A stretch of 22,039 nucleotides of DNA from an uncultured Dialister sp. (GCA_900759415.1 CAAEVC010000137.1:1-22039); one strand, 5' to 3'. Shown: positions 8,521-16,569, counted from the stretch's first letter. The notes: generated by a model not told the origin, from the letters alone. A program made the numbers and translations.

Positions 8521-8919
8521 TTATAGTTTCAATATTTGTTTTCTGTTTTTTCCGTCACGCTTGTAAGATACATGCACCCAGGAATAATTCTTTTCATCGA
8601 TCAGCTGGTCAAAAAGAAGATGGCTTTTGATGTAATCAAAGAGCTTACGGTTTTCTTCCTTGCTTCCTGCTGTAATGTCGGCAGCTTCTCCTTTCAGATG
8701 CTGGCTGCTTGCCGCACCTCCTACCAGCCGGTTCAGTTGCGGACAACGGTACCCTGAATTAACGGTAATAGGTTTTCCGTACCATTCACGGAGCGGGTCA
8801 AGCACATTGTCGGCAAGGGCTTTCAAGTTACCCGCCTCCTGAAGAGGCGGTGTATTCTTGATTCCATGAGCGTCGGCGGTGGTACTGGCACAAAGTTCAC
8901 CCATTGTAAAGTGTTTCAT
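8521..8919 (-). CDS. Endolysin: M15-type peptidoglycan peptidase
   Basis: A 132-residue protein of the M15 D-Ala-D-Ala carboxypeptidase-like family, which cleaves peptide bonds in peptidoglycan using zinc. The N-terminal part has NSGYRCPQLNRLVGG (about 54-68), then the zinc motif SSQHLKGEAADI, giving His74 and Asp81, and the third ligand His116 in WVHVSYK. This is the complete set of ligands. There is no signal peptide, so it needs the adjacent holin for export. The ATG at 8919 is preceded by a GGAGGA Shine-Dalgarno sequence (8926-8931, minus strand), stronger than for most neighbours. It heads the lysis cassette inside the leftward late operon. Confidence 0.9.
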   Translation of the reverse strand: MKHFTMGELCASTTADAHGIKNTPPLQEAGNLKALADNVLDPLREWYGKPITVNSGYRCPQLNRLVGGAASSQHLKGEAADITAGSKEENRKLFDYIKSHLLFDQLIDEKNYSWVHVSYKRDGKNRKQILKL

Positions 8920-8922
8920 GAC

Positions 8923-9282
8923 TTATCCTCCTACTCCTGCATTGGAAATTTGTACATACTTCTTTCCTGTCCACATCAGTACAGTACTATCGCTTGCGGC
9001 ACATTCTACGCCGCCTATCGTTTGTTTGTTTGACGTGTGTTCGTTATTCACTATCAGCAATGCGCCAGGTTGTACTTCTGTCGTTACGGTATAGCTCCCT
9101 GCCGATGCATCGCTTCCGAATGTCATTACCTGCGGGTTCGTATCATGGATAATGTTCGATTCATCTACAGGCTTTCGGTTTACGGCAATAGGGAAAGGAA
9201 TCCGCTGGCAGCGTTCTCCTTCTTCTGTATACGGGGCAAAGAAATCGAATGTACGGTACGATTTACTGTTCAGATAACTCAT
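8923..9282 (-). CDS. Small capsid-proximal protein, possible head decoration or head fibre protein
   Basis: A 119-residue soluble protein starting MSYLNSKSYRTFDFFAPY, beta-rich with Gly/Ser/Thr-rich segments (about 55-70) and ending QISNAGVGG. It lies 23 bases downstream of the major capsid gene and 3 bases before the endolysin gene. Small proteins right after the major capsid gene are often capsid cement or head-decoration proteins, and the composition is compatible. I do not recognise a family and no motif decides it. Confidence 0.55.
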   Translation of the reverse strand: MSYLNSKSYRTFDFFAPYTEEGERCQRIPFPIAVNRKPVDESNIIHDTNPQVMTFGSDASAGSYTVTTEVQPGALLIVNNEHTSNKQTIGGVECAASDSTVLMWTGKKYVQISNAGVGG

Positions 9283-9305
9283 AGTTCTATCTTTTTAAAG
9301 GTTTG

Positions 9306-10181
9306 TTACTCATGCTTTTTAGTTACAATAGCTCCCAGGTATTTTCCGGTAGTAGGCAGTGCCAGCCCGCGCATGTTAAAGCCGATAACGTCACCACGGT
9401 ATTCCGGATCATTAAGACGGTAGTACATGTCGAAATTGCTCTTTGCAGCTCCTACCGCTTCCTTATAGAAGAAGGTTGAGGCAATAGCGTCTGTACCGTT
9501 TACAGGAGCTCCGTATGCTACACGTTGTCCGTTTTCTCCATTGTAGCGTGGAGTCATTGCGGTGATATATACCTTGAAATTAAACATTAAGCTGCCGTTG
9601 AAGAAGCTTTTGTACATTTCCAGATCCTGTTTGCGAAGGTCGGCTGCGTGCCACGGATGAAGCAGGAGGATTCGGCCTTCTGTTGGCATATCCATCAAGT
9701 TGCATTGGGTATCCAGTTTCAGCAGTTCTTCATAAGTAAAGGCATAGTACGTGTTGTTGATGCTGCTCTTGTTTCCTGTGCTGATCACATTGACCGGAGT
9801 GTTTTCCGTATTTTTTGCCGGTGACCAGTTATATCCTGCCATCTTCGCAAACTTAGTCTGCAAAGACACACGGTGTCCGCGGATGACGCTTTCGCGCTTA
9901 CCAGCCGCTTCCTCCACTTCGATAGCGTTGATGTGTACGGTATTTTCCGTATCAAAGCGTTTCATCTCCAGTTTGTATGGAATATCTTCACGCCTTACAA
10001 TAGGAATAGGCCATACTTCATTGTTCTCAATTACTTCCGGATTTACACCCGCTTCCTGAAGGTTCAGGAAACCGTTATCTGTCCATGCATCGAGATTTCT
10101 ACCTTCTGCAACAAATGAGGTGTCCGGAATAAACTGCTCCTCGATTCCGGGAAGCCAGATTTCTTTGTTTAATCCTGCCAT
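9306..10181 (-). CDS. Major capsid protein
   Basis: A 291-residue soluble protein without signal or membrane segments, MAGLNKEIWLPGIEEQF..., immediately downstream of the protease/scaffold gene. Length matches the roughly 300-residue Mu-type major head protein. Features typical of HK97-fold capsids in these phages include an N-terminal LPGIEEQFIPDTSFV arm, a central EGRILLLHPWHAADL segment (about 185-200), and a C-terminal MRGLALPTTGKYLGAIV. The gene starts at an ATG 34 bases after the upstream stop. I rate the role high on length and synteny. Confidence 0.88.
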   Translation of the reverse strand: MAGLNKEIWLPGIEEQFIPDTSFVAEGRNLDAWTDNGFLNLQEAGVNPEVIENNEVWPIPIVRREDIPYKLEMKRFDTENTVHINAIEVEEAAGKRESVIRGHRVSLQTKFAKMAGYNWSPAKNTENTPVNVISTGNKSSINNTYYAFTYEELLKLDTQCNLMDMPTEGRILLLHPWHAADLRKQDLEMYKSFFNGSLMFNFKVYITAMTPRYNGENGQRVAYGAPVNGTDAIASTFFYKEAVGAAKSNFDMYYRLNDPEYRGDVIGFNMRGLALPTTGKYLGAIVTKKHE

Positions 10182-10215
10182 GTTTTGTCTGTTTTAAATA
10201 GTTTGTAAAAACGGT

Positions 10216-10707
10216 TTAAGCCGGTTCATGCCCATAGGCTTCGCGGAATTTCTGACGGTAAAGCTCCTTGTCCTGCTTCAGTTCTTTCAGACGGTCGGCC
10301 TTCAGAATATCCTGGAAAGTCATGTCACGCAGGGTTATTGCTCCTGACTTTCCTTCGGGAATAACCTGTGTGGCTACTGTCTGTCGTCTGGTAATGGAAG
10401 AAAGACGTACGGAAGCATTTTCAAAATCATTCTCCAGATCTTTCACCCATGCATCACGTCCGGAAGCATCAATTCGTCCGTCCTTTACGGCTGCATCCAC
10501 CAAAGCGACAGCCTGTGCCTTCCTGGTTTCACGTTCCTTTTGTTCGTAGGTGTCCAGTTTTAACTGTAAATTCTTTTTTTCTGTTTTCAATCCGGCTATT
10601 TCCGACTGATACTGATCACGCAACGCGATGAGCTTGCGCAATTCTTCGGCAATTGCCTGTTCGCTGGCTGAGTCGGACAGGCGCAGCAACTGTGTAATTA
10701 CACTCAT
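10216..10707 (-). CDS. Possible internal-start scaffold protein nested in protease gene
   Basis: In frame with the protease, an ATG at 10707 (MSVITQLLRLSD) would give a 163-residue protein consisting only of the coiled-coil scaffold half. The mRNA just upstream of it reads AAAAAAGAAAACAAT, an A-rich leader of the kind that works in Bacteroidota. In phage Mu the protease (I) and scaffold (Z) are arranged in the same nested way. Expression of the short form is inferred, not shown. Confidence 0.45.
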   Translation of the reverse strand: MSVITQLLRLSDSASEQAIAEELRKLIALRDQYQSEIAGLKTEKKNLQLKLDTYEQKERETRKAQAVALVDAAVKDGRIDASGRDAWVKDLENDFENASVRLSSITRRQTVATQVIPEGKSGAITLRDMTFQDILKADRLKELKQDKELYRQKFREAYGHEPA

Positions 10708-11235
10708 ATTGTTTTCTTTTTTAGGGTTGAGATTCACATCGTTAATATTGTCAGCCAGACGTATGACCGTATCCCGGTCTGACAGGTCAATCCGTTTGCC
10801 TGTTGTGCGGTCGTACATGGCCAGAGCATTGTGGTTCGCTCCAATCGGACAAATTGATATTTCACGGAGTGTCCAGCGTGTAATGGTCGGTCCGCTCTGT
10901 CCGTCCAGTTTCATCAATTCATCATCCGTAGCCTCTTCCGGAGGCCATGCACCTACAGATGCCATACGAAGAAATCCACGCTCTACCTTACCGGCTATCT
11001 CAGCGGCTTTCGGGTCGGCTGTATCAAATACGATTTCCGCCACTATGGTCCCATTTTCCTTATATACCTTGTCAGCACGGCCTATTGGCGTTTCCCAGTC
11101 ATTATGGTTATACAGTATGACGGGATTTTTCTCAAATTCCGTCAGGTTGGCTCCATCAGTCAGCATACGGAAGCCGTAGGTGTTGACCGATTCATCGTGT
11201 ACTGTGAATTTGTATGATTTGTTCATTGTGCTCAT
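10216..11235 (-). CDS. Prohead protease fused to scaffold (HK97 U35-like, Mu I/Z-like)
   Basis: A 339-residue protein. The N-terminal half (about 1-165) matches phage prohead proteases: VILYNHNDWETPIGR with likely catalytic His44, and FLRMASVGAWP with likely catalytic Ser93. The C-terminal half (about 185-300) is a charged coiled coil, as expected of an internal scaffold, followed by a short basic end. In such phages the protease matures the capsid by cutting the scaffold. An in-frame ATG at residue 177 with an A-rich leader may give the scaffold alone (separate entry). A second ATG at 11226 is an alternative start; with the promoter motif at 11241-11254 the leader would be very short if 11235 is used. 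First gene of the leftward late operon. Confidence 0.85.
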   Translation of the reverse strand: MSTMNKSYKFTVHDESVNTYGFRMLTDGANLTEFEKNPVILYNHNDWETPIGRADKVYKENGTIVAEIVFDTADPKAAEIAGKVERGFLRMASVGAWPPEEATDDELMKLDGQSGPTITRWTLREISICPIGANHNALAMYDRTTGKRIDLSDRDTVIRLADNINDVNLNPKKENNMSVITQLLRLSDSASEQAIAEELRKLIALRDQYQSEIAGLKTEKKNLQLKLDTYEQKERETRKAQAVALVDAAVKDGRIDASGRDAWVKDLENDFENASVRLSSITRRQTVATQVIPEGKSGAITLRDMTFQDILKADRLKELKQDKELYRQKFREAYGHEPA

Positions 11236-11240
11236 GCTTG

Positions 11241-11254
11241 TTTATCGCAAAATT
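11241..11254 (-). promoter_or_regulatory. Leftward promoter-like motif for the capsid/lysis/tail operon
   Basis: On the minus strand the sequence AATTTTGCGATAAA ends 5 bases before the protease ATG at 11235. With the preceding G it reads GAATTTTG, one base from the Bacteroidota -7 element TAnnTTTG. The same 14 bases occur at 18058-18071 before another leftward gene, there with an exact TAATTTTG, and both copies are preceded by CATTTTTT. I see no good -33 TTTG. Confidence 0.5.
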
Positions 11255-11285
11255 CGGGTGAAAAAATGAATCAGGCAAATCAGGT

Positions 11286-11340
11286 TGTAAGCGTTACATT
11301 CTGTAATGTAAGGAGTTACATAAATAGGGAAAGCATTACA
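11286..11340. promoter_or_regulatory. Cluster of TTACA/TGTAA boxes between divergent late operons
   Basis: Six copies of TGTAA or its complement TTACA lie in 55 bp: TGTAA at 11286, 11302 and 11307, and TTACA at 11294, 11316 and 11336. They form a TGTAA-gcg-TTACA dyad and a perfect 7-bp inverted repeat TTACATT-ctgt-AATGTAA (11294-11311). The three TTACA copies are 22 and 20 bp apart, about two helix turns each, so a protein could bind them on one face. They lie upstream of both the rightward promoter at 11371 and the leftward one at 11254, suited to an activator or repressor of late genes. Confidence 0.6.
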
Positions 11341-11346
11341 AACCGA

Positions 11347-11378
11347 TTGGTACAATTCATAGGAACTGTCTACCTTTG
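11347..11378 (+). promoter_or_regulatory. Rightward Bacteroidota-type promoter for the terminase operon
   Basis: TACCTTTG at 11371-11378 matches the -7 consensus TAnnTTTG. TTGG at 11347-11350, 20 bp upstream, is a three-of-four match to the -33 element TTTG. The start codon of the small terminase gene is 25 bp downstream, leaving a short A-rich leader. Confidence 0.65.
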
Positions 11379-11402
11379 TTTTAAAATATAACACGAACGG
11401 AC

Positions 11403-11846
11403 ATGACAAACAACCTGACAAACCAACAGAAAAAGGACTGGGCAAAGTTGCTGTTCATGCAGGAAGGCATGACTTTTCAGGATATTGCGCAGAAAGTGGG
11501 CGTAAGCCGTATAACCGTAGGAAGATGGGCGGAAAAGGAGAACTGGGAGATGCTGCGTGCGGCTGTCACCTCCACCCGTGAGGAACAGATACGACATCTG
11601 TATATGCAGATAGCCCAGATAAACAAGGCTATCAGCGAATCGGATACTAAATATGCCACATCTGCCCAGGCAGACACAATCAACAAACTGTCTGCTGCCA
11701 TCGCCAAAATGGAGGGCGATTTCGGCATTGCAGACATTATCGGAGTAAGCAAGAAGTTCCTGACATGGCTGCGTGCCCGGAATCCGGAAAAGGCAATCGA
11801 TATTTCATCTGAGTTTGACGAATTCATTAAGACACAACTGAAATGA
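11403..11846 (+). CDS. Terminase small subunit (Mu gp27 / DUF1804-like)
   Basis: A 147-residue protein with an N-terminal helix-turn-helix (about residues 20-45, MTFQDIAQKVGVSRITVGRW) that would recognise phage DNA, followed by coiled coil (about 55-105) and a basic, helical end. It is the first gene of the rightward operon and ends one base before the large terminase gene. Small terminases of Mu-like phages have this HTH-coiled-coil build and start packaging by recruiting the large subunit. I rate this high on build and context. Confidence 0.85.
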   Translation: MTNNLTNQQKKDWAKLLFMQEGMTFQDIAQKVGVSRITVGRWAEKENWEMLRAAVTSTREEQIRHLYMQIAQINKAISESDTKYATSAQADTINKLSAAIAKMEGDFGIADIIGVSKKFLTWLRARNPEKAIDISSEFDEFIKTQLK

Positions 11847-11847
11847 T

Positions 11848-13467
11848 ATGGCAAGACAGAAACTGACCGGAAAGAACAAACAGTTGGTGGAAGACTGGGA
11901 AGAATTCCTACGACAGGTGCGCACACTGACTGCGGTGGACTTTACTATGAGCGATGCAGAGAAGTCCCGAAAATTGAAAGAGCTGGAGTCCGATCCGATA
12001 GCATGGATGAAATTCTTCTTCTATAAGTTTGCCAAATATGAGTTTGCGGGCTTCCAGAAAAAGGCAATTCGCCGTATTATAAACCATTCCGACGGCAACT
12101 GGTACGAGGTACTTTCGTGGGCGCGTGAGCTGGCAAAAAGTACCATTGTAATGATGATTGTGCTATACCTTGTGATTGTGAAGAAGAACAAGCGGGTGAT
12201 AATCCTTGCTTCTGCCACCAGTGATGCGGCTATCAAACTGCTCAATGTGTACCGGGCGCAGTTTGAAGCAAACGAACGCCTGCGATACTTCTACGGGGAC
12301 ATGAGAGGTACTAAATGGACGGAAGACTATTTCATCCTGTCAAACCGGGCTTCGTTTATGGCTATGGGATGGGGACAATCTCCTCGTGGTGTGAAGCTGG
12401 ATGAAGTGCGGCCTGACCTGCTGCTCATGGACGACTACGATACCGACGAGGAATGCCGGAACATTGAAGTGCTGAACAACAAGTGGCGATGGTTTGAGAA
12501 TGCCTTGTTCTTCACCCGTTCCATCAGTGAGGCATTGCTGACCATCTGGACGGGCAACATAATCGCCAAAGACTGCTGTGTGGTGCGTGCCGGAAACAAG
12601 GCTCGTGAACTGGCTGACCGTGAAAAGCCGCTGGGACATTGGGACATTATCAACCTGCGTATGGTAGACATCAACCATCCTGACCCTCAGGAAGACTATC
12701 GGAGTGGGAAATCGGTATGGCCCGAAAAGAATAGTGAAGAAGCCGTAGATGAAGTGCTGGCTCAAGTCAGTCTGGCAGCCGGTCAGAAGGAATGTTTCAA
12801 TAATCCTGTCATTGAGGGGCATTATTTCGATGAAATAAAATGGGGGGAATGTCCGTCTGTACATAAATTGAAATACATTGTCAGCTACGGCGACCCGGCA
12901 TACAGTAACAAGGTCAGTAAGAAAGCCGCACAAAACTCCTTCAAGGCAAACATCCTGTGCGGACTGTATGAAGGTACGCTGTATGTGTACACCTGTTTCC
13001 TTCAGCATGTCACCAACGATGAATTTGTGAACTGGTACTACTATCTCCAAGACTATGTGAAGGAGCGTGCCCAGCTGCGTTGCTTCATTGAGAACAATAC
13101 CCTTCAGGACCCGTTTTACGAGCAGGTATTCAAACCTATTTTTCTGAATAAGGGAAAAGAACGTGGATTTTACATTAATATCAGTCCGGACGAACGGAAG
13201 AAACCGGAGAAGTTTGCCCGCATCGAAGGTAATCTTGAACCGTTGCACCGTGCCGGAAGACTGGTTTTTAATATTAAAGAAAAAGACAATCCTCACATGT
13301 TGCGGCTTCAGGAACAGTTTAATCTGTTTGATGACGGACTCCCGTCACCGGCTGACGGACCTGATGCAGTGGAGGGAGGATACTACATGTGCCAGCAGCT
13401 TTCAGCCAAGATTGAAACGGGAAGTATCTGGTACGGTAAAAGACATACAAACAAAAAAAGATTCTAA
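11848..13467 (+). CDS. Terminase large subunit (Mu gp28-like)
   Basis: A 539-residue packaging ATPase/nuclease. The ATPase half has a Walker A-like SWARELAKST at about 90-99 (Lys97), a coupling ASATSD segment at about 121-126, and a Walker B LLLMDDYD at about 191-198. The nuclease half has YGDPAYSNK near residue 350 with the first catalytic Asp, and ENNTLQDPFYEQVF with a probable second acid near 420. The SWARELAKS form of Walker A is typical of Mu-type terminases. Starts 1 base after the small subunit stop and ends 4 bases before the next ATG. A 318-codon frame on the opposite strand is a shadow. Confidence 0.95.
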   Translation: MARQKLTGKNKQLVEDWEEFLRQVRTLTAVDFTMSDAEKSRKLKELESDPIAWMKFFFYKFAKYEFAGFQKKAIRRIINHSDGNWYEVLSWARELAKSTIVMMIVLYLVIVKKNKRVIILASATSDAAIKLLNVYRAQFEANERLRYFYGDMRGTKWTEDYFILSNRASFMAMGWGQSPRGVKLDEVRPDLLLMDDYDTDEECRNIEVLNNKWRWFENALFFTRSISEALLTIWTGNIIAKDCCVVRAGNKARELADREKPLGHWDIINLRMVDINHPDPQEDYRSGKSVWPEKNSEEAVDEVLAQVSLAAGQKECFNNPVIEGHYFDEIKWGECPSVHKLKYIVSYGDPAYSNKVSKKAAQNSFKANILCGLYEGTLYVYTCFLQHVTNDEFVNWYYYLQDYVKERAQLRCFIENNTLQDPFYEQVFKPIFLNKGKERGFYINISPDERKKPEKFARIEGNLEPLHRAGRLVFNIKEKDNPHMLRLQEQFNLFDDGLPSPADGPDAVEGGYYMCQQLSAKIETGSIWYGKRHTNKKRF

Positions 13468-13471
13468 GATT

Positions 13472-13900
13472 ATGGCATACCTGACAACAGAAGATATGTA
13501 CACACATATCTACCAGGAAAACATTGAAACTATAAGTCATGGCGATGAGGCGATTATGCTTTCTGCCATTGATGCCGCCATAGAGGAAGCATCCGGTTAT
13601 CTTACCAAATACGATACACAAGCTATCTTTTCCGCAACAGGCAGCGCACGAAACGCTATCCTGCTGCTGTTCGTAAAAGATATCGCGGCATGGCACTTCG
13701 TTAACCTCTGCAATGCAGGAGTGGATCTGGAACTGCGTGAAAAACGGTACAACCGGGCTATCGAATGGCTGGAGAACAACCAGAACCGTAATAATCCTAA
13801 TCTTCCTGCCAAACCGGACAGTACGGACTGCGGACATGCTCCGGGATGCCATTGCCAGATGGATTACGGAAGTAACCGAAAGCGGGACAATCATTTTTAA
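13472..13900 (+). CDS. DUF1320 / Mu gp36-like head-tail protein
   Basis: A 142-residue protein, MAYLTTEDMYTHIYQENIETI..., four bases after the large terminase stop. A long upstream open frame overlaps the terminase, but the ATG at 13472 is the sensible start. The helical core (ITIDAAIEEA-like, about 30-75) and KDIAAWHFVNLCN (about 70-82) match the DUF1320 pattern of Mu gp36, a connector or head-completion protein. The C-terminus, about 105-142, is Asn/Pro/Cys-rich (ADPGC-like CGHAPGCHCQ), unusual and possibly metal-binding. Placement before the portal gene differs from Mu, where gp36 follows the capsid gene. Confidence 0.75.
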   Translation: MAYLTTEDMYTHIYQENIETISHGDEAIMLSAIDAAIEEASGYLTKYDTQAIFSATGSARNAILLLFVKDIAAWHFVNLCNAGVDLELREKRYNRAIEWLENNQNRNNPNLPAKPDSTDCGHAPGCHCQMDYGSNRKRDNHF

Positions 13901-13911
13901 ACGATACGATT

Positions 13912-16542
13912 ATGGCAAAGAAAAATAAAAAGAATTATAGGGGAAAGGCTGCCATGCCTGATCCGACAACAGTAAGCAAGGCTTTGCCTACCCCTATTTA
14001 CAGTACTCTTGTACTCACGCCTCCCAGACGGGAAATAAATGACATAGGGAATTGGAAATCGGCTTTGCGTGCAGCCGATATAGGCATCCGTTTCCCATTG
14101 TATGACCTGTACTCCAGTATTCTGCTTGACGGTTCCGTGACGGATGCCATCAACAAGCGTATAGAGGCGATTACTGATGCCGATATTAATTTTATCACAA
14201 AAGACGGAAAGCAGTCCGATGTGATGGAAAACCTTATCAATTCGCTGGAGTTTGAGCGGCTGCTGGAAAGCATCATGTGGAGCCGCTTTTGGGGTATATC
14301 TGTGGATGAATTTACATTCACTCCGGAATTTGACTTCAACTCCATTCCACGGAAACACATCCGTCCCAAAGAAAAGGTCATCGTACGACAGCAGGGAGAT
14401 AGTGACGGAATCAGCTATGCCGGTGACGATATGATTATCCAGTGGGGACGCGATGATGATCTGGGGCTTTTGCTGAAAGTCGCTCCATATGTTATATATA
14501 AGCGGGGCGGTTTTGGCGATTGGGCACAGTTTGTCGAGCTTTTCGGTATGCCCATCCGTATCGGTAAGTATAACTCACTGGACGATACCAGTCGCAGGAT
14601 GTTGATTGAGGCATTCGAGACAGCCGGTTCCGCACCTTATATGGTAGTTCCGAAAGAAAGTGAGATAGAAACCACCCTGATGAGCGGAACGACCAACGGA
14701 GCCCTTTACGATGATTTCCGGAAGGCGTGCAACGAAGAAATACTGATTACGATTCTGGGGCAGACCATGACCACACAGAGCGGTTCATCACTCAGCCAAA
14801 GCCAGGTGCATCTGGCTGTTCAGGAAAAAAAGCACCGCAGCGACCGGCGTTTTGTTATCCGCATGCTGAACAAGTTTTTTGTGCCGTTACTGGAGAAACG
14901 CGGATATCCGGCAGGTGGTGGAAAGTTCTCTTTTGTAGACAAGAAAGACGAACTTTCCGTAACAGACCTGAAAACACTGAGTGAAATACTTCCCATTCCC
15001 CGCACATGGGTATACGAGAAGTTTGGCATACCGGAACCGAAAAACGATGAGGACATTCTGCAAAGTCTGAATCCGGCAGAATCCGTACAGCAGCCTTTTG
15101 CAAACGGAAACAAGAAACCTCGTACGGAAGAGGTTCAGGAGCCGAAGATAGATCCGGAAAAAGGGAACGAGCCTCCTGTACGCAATACGGACAAACAAAG
15201 TCTTTGGGAATGGATAAAAGGTTTTTTCGTAGAAGCCCCGACGGGAGCCGGGGCTGGCGCAGTCCGCATGAGGGATGATTCGGATCTTGACGAAAAGATA
15301 GCCGATGAAGTGTGGAACGGTGAGGAACTGTTCTCACCTGATCTTTTCAGGTTCTTTTCCGGAGAATTTTTAAATGCAATTCAAACATCATTTAAATCAG
15401 GCGTAAGAAACATTGATACCGGTTTTGCCTACAATGCTCCCGATGATGTTTTCCGTACTGCCATGGAAACCAATCTATATCATTTCAGTGCTGCCAAGAC
15501 GCTTGCGGAAATCCAGGAACTCAACCGTCTGTTCCGGGAAAGCGGGAGTTATCCCGAATTTATGGAAAAGGCACAGCAGGTGACAAAAACATTTAACCGG
15601 ACATGGCAACAGACCGAATACGACACTGCCGTACTGACAGCGGAAGCTACTTCGCAGTACCGTAGACTGGTACAGAACAGAACCGTATTCCCTTACTGGC
15701 AGTATCTCACCGTAGCCGATGGCCGTGTACGTGAGGAACATAAAAAACTGCATGGAGTGATTCTTCCGGCTAATGACGAACTTTGGAACAAGATATATCC
15801 TCCGAATGGATGGAACTGCCGTTGCCGTGTACGAGGGCTTATGACATTTCAGGTAGAAGGTGAGGATTTGTCTGCTATGCGGCAGAGGGTACTGGACTTT
15901 CTGACTACCAAAGAATGGAAGATGCAGGCAGCCCAAGGATGGGGAGTTAACCGTTGCGACACCGCACAGATATTTACTGCCGACCAGATGTACATCCGCA
16001 AGTTCCCGCAGCAGGCAGCATCCTATTTGAAAAAGATGACCGCCGACCGCTGGGAGCTTCCCACCGTACAGCAGATGAAGGACAACGCTCAGGACGATAT
16101 GCCGCCACGTGTGGAGCGGGATGAAAAGCAGCTATGGGAAGAAAAAGCTGTAGATGGTGTGATTTCGCTGACCGATTACGACGGACGGAAGGTAGTCATA
16201 TACGAAAAACAGTTTTTCGGTCATACTACCGCAAAAGGAAGAGATAACCGCATCGCACTGTGGAATGCCATGCTCGGTACGCTGATGGATCCTGATGAAG
16301 TATGGTTAAACAATGAGATAGAAAAGAACTCGCTCGAAAAGGCAGAACAGCTTGATACCTACTGCCTGCTGAAATTCTATCGCGATGAGGTGGTGGCAGT
16401 AAACTACAAGATAGAGGGTGAAGCTTTGGTTTTGAAAACATGGTACGTCATGCAGACTAATCTGAAAGGAAAGACCGTAGCCTATATGAAAAAGAACATC
16501 TGGGATAAACGCCGGTGGGGACTGCTCATAAAAAAACGCTGA
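13912..16542 (+). CDS. Portal-MuF fusion with C-terminal PBECR-type nuclease/toxin domain
   Basis: An 876-residue three-part protein. Residues about 40-400 are a DUF935 (Mu gp29) portal, with NWKSALRAADIGIRFPLYDLY near 45 and GQTMTTQSGSSLSQSQVH near 285. Residues about 455-640 are a MuF (Mu gp30/F) domain with the hallmark YWQYLTVADGRVREEHKKLHG (from 594) and NGWNCRCRVRG (near 632). Residues about 746-876 resemble the phage Barnase-EndoU-ColicinE5/D-RelE-like nucleases: VISLTDYDGRKVVIYEKQFF, DPDEVWLNNE (793 on), a YCLLKFYRDEVVAVNYKIEG core and a KRRWGLLIKK end. Such nuclease domains are known as C-terminal cargo of MuF proteins. In Mu portal and F are separate genes. No immunity gene follows; the next product is a gpG-like protein 238 bp away. 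Portal and MuF are clear; the toxin call is from pattern only. Confidence 0.85.
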   Translation: MAKKNKKNYRGKAAMPDPTTVSKALPTPIYSTLVLTPPRREINDIGNWKSALRAADIGIRFPLYDLYSSILLDGSVTDAINKRIEAITDADINFITKDGKQSDVMENLINSLEFERLLESIMWSRFWGISVDEFTFTPEFDFNSIPRKHIRPKEKVIVRQQGDSDGISYAGDDMIIQWGRDDDLGLLLKVAPYVIYKRGGFGDWAQFVELFGMPIRIGKYNSLDDTSRRMLIEAFETAGSAPYMVVPKESEIETTLMSGTTNGALYDDFRKACNEEILITILGQTMTTQSGSSLSQSQVHLAVQEKKHRSDRRFVIRMLNKFFVPLLEKRGYPAGGGKFSFVDKKDELSVTDLKTLSEILPIPRTWVYEKFGIPEPKNDEDILQSLNPAESVQQPFANGNKKPRTEEVQEPKIDPEKGNEPPVRNTDKQSLWEWIKGFFVEAPTGAGAGAVRMRDDSDLDEKIADEVWNGEELFSPDLFRFFSGEFLNAIQTSFKSGVRNIDTGFAYNAPDDVFRTAMETNLYHFSAAKTLAEIQELNRLFRESGSYPEFMEKAQQVTKTFNRTWQQTEYDTAVLTAEATSQYRRLVQNRTVFPYWQYLTVADGRVREEHKKLHGVILPANDELWNKIYPPNGWNCRCRVRGLMTFQVEGEDLSAMRQRVLDFLTTKEWKMQAAQGWGVNRCDTAQIFTADQMYIRKFPQQAASYLKKMTADRWELPTVQQMKDNAQDDMPPRVERDEKQLWEEKAVDGVISLTDYDGRKVVIYEKQFFGHTTAKGRDNRIALWNAMLGTLMDPDEVWLNNEIEKNSLEKAEQLDTYCLLKFYRDEVVAVNYKIEGEALVLKTWYVMQTNLKGKTVAYMKKNIWDKRRWGLLIKKR

Positions 16543-16569
16543 AGTATGTCCTTGCGTCCGTCCGGCCCG

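Noticed and set aside
12340..13296. 318-codon frame on the minus strand across the large terminase
   Set aside because: It lies wholly antisense to a gene with clear Walker motifs, has no family pattern and no leader; codon bias of the terminase explains it.
13163..13471. N-terminal extension of the DUF1320-like frame
   Set aside because: It overlaps the terminase in another frame; the ATG at 13472, four bases after the terminase stop, gives the normal N-terminus.
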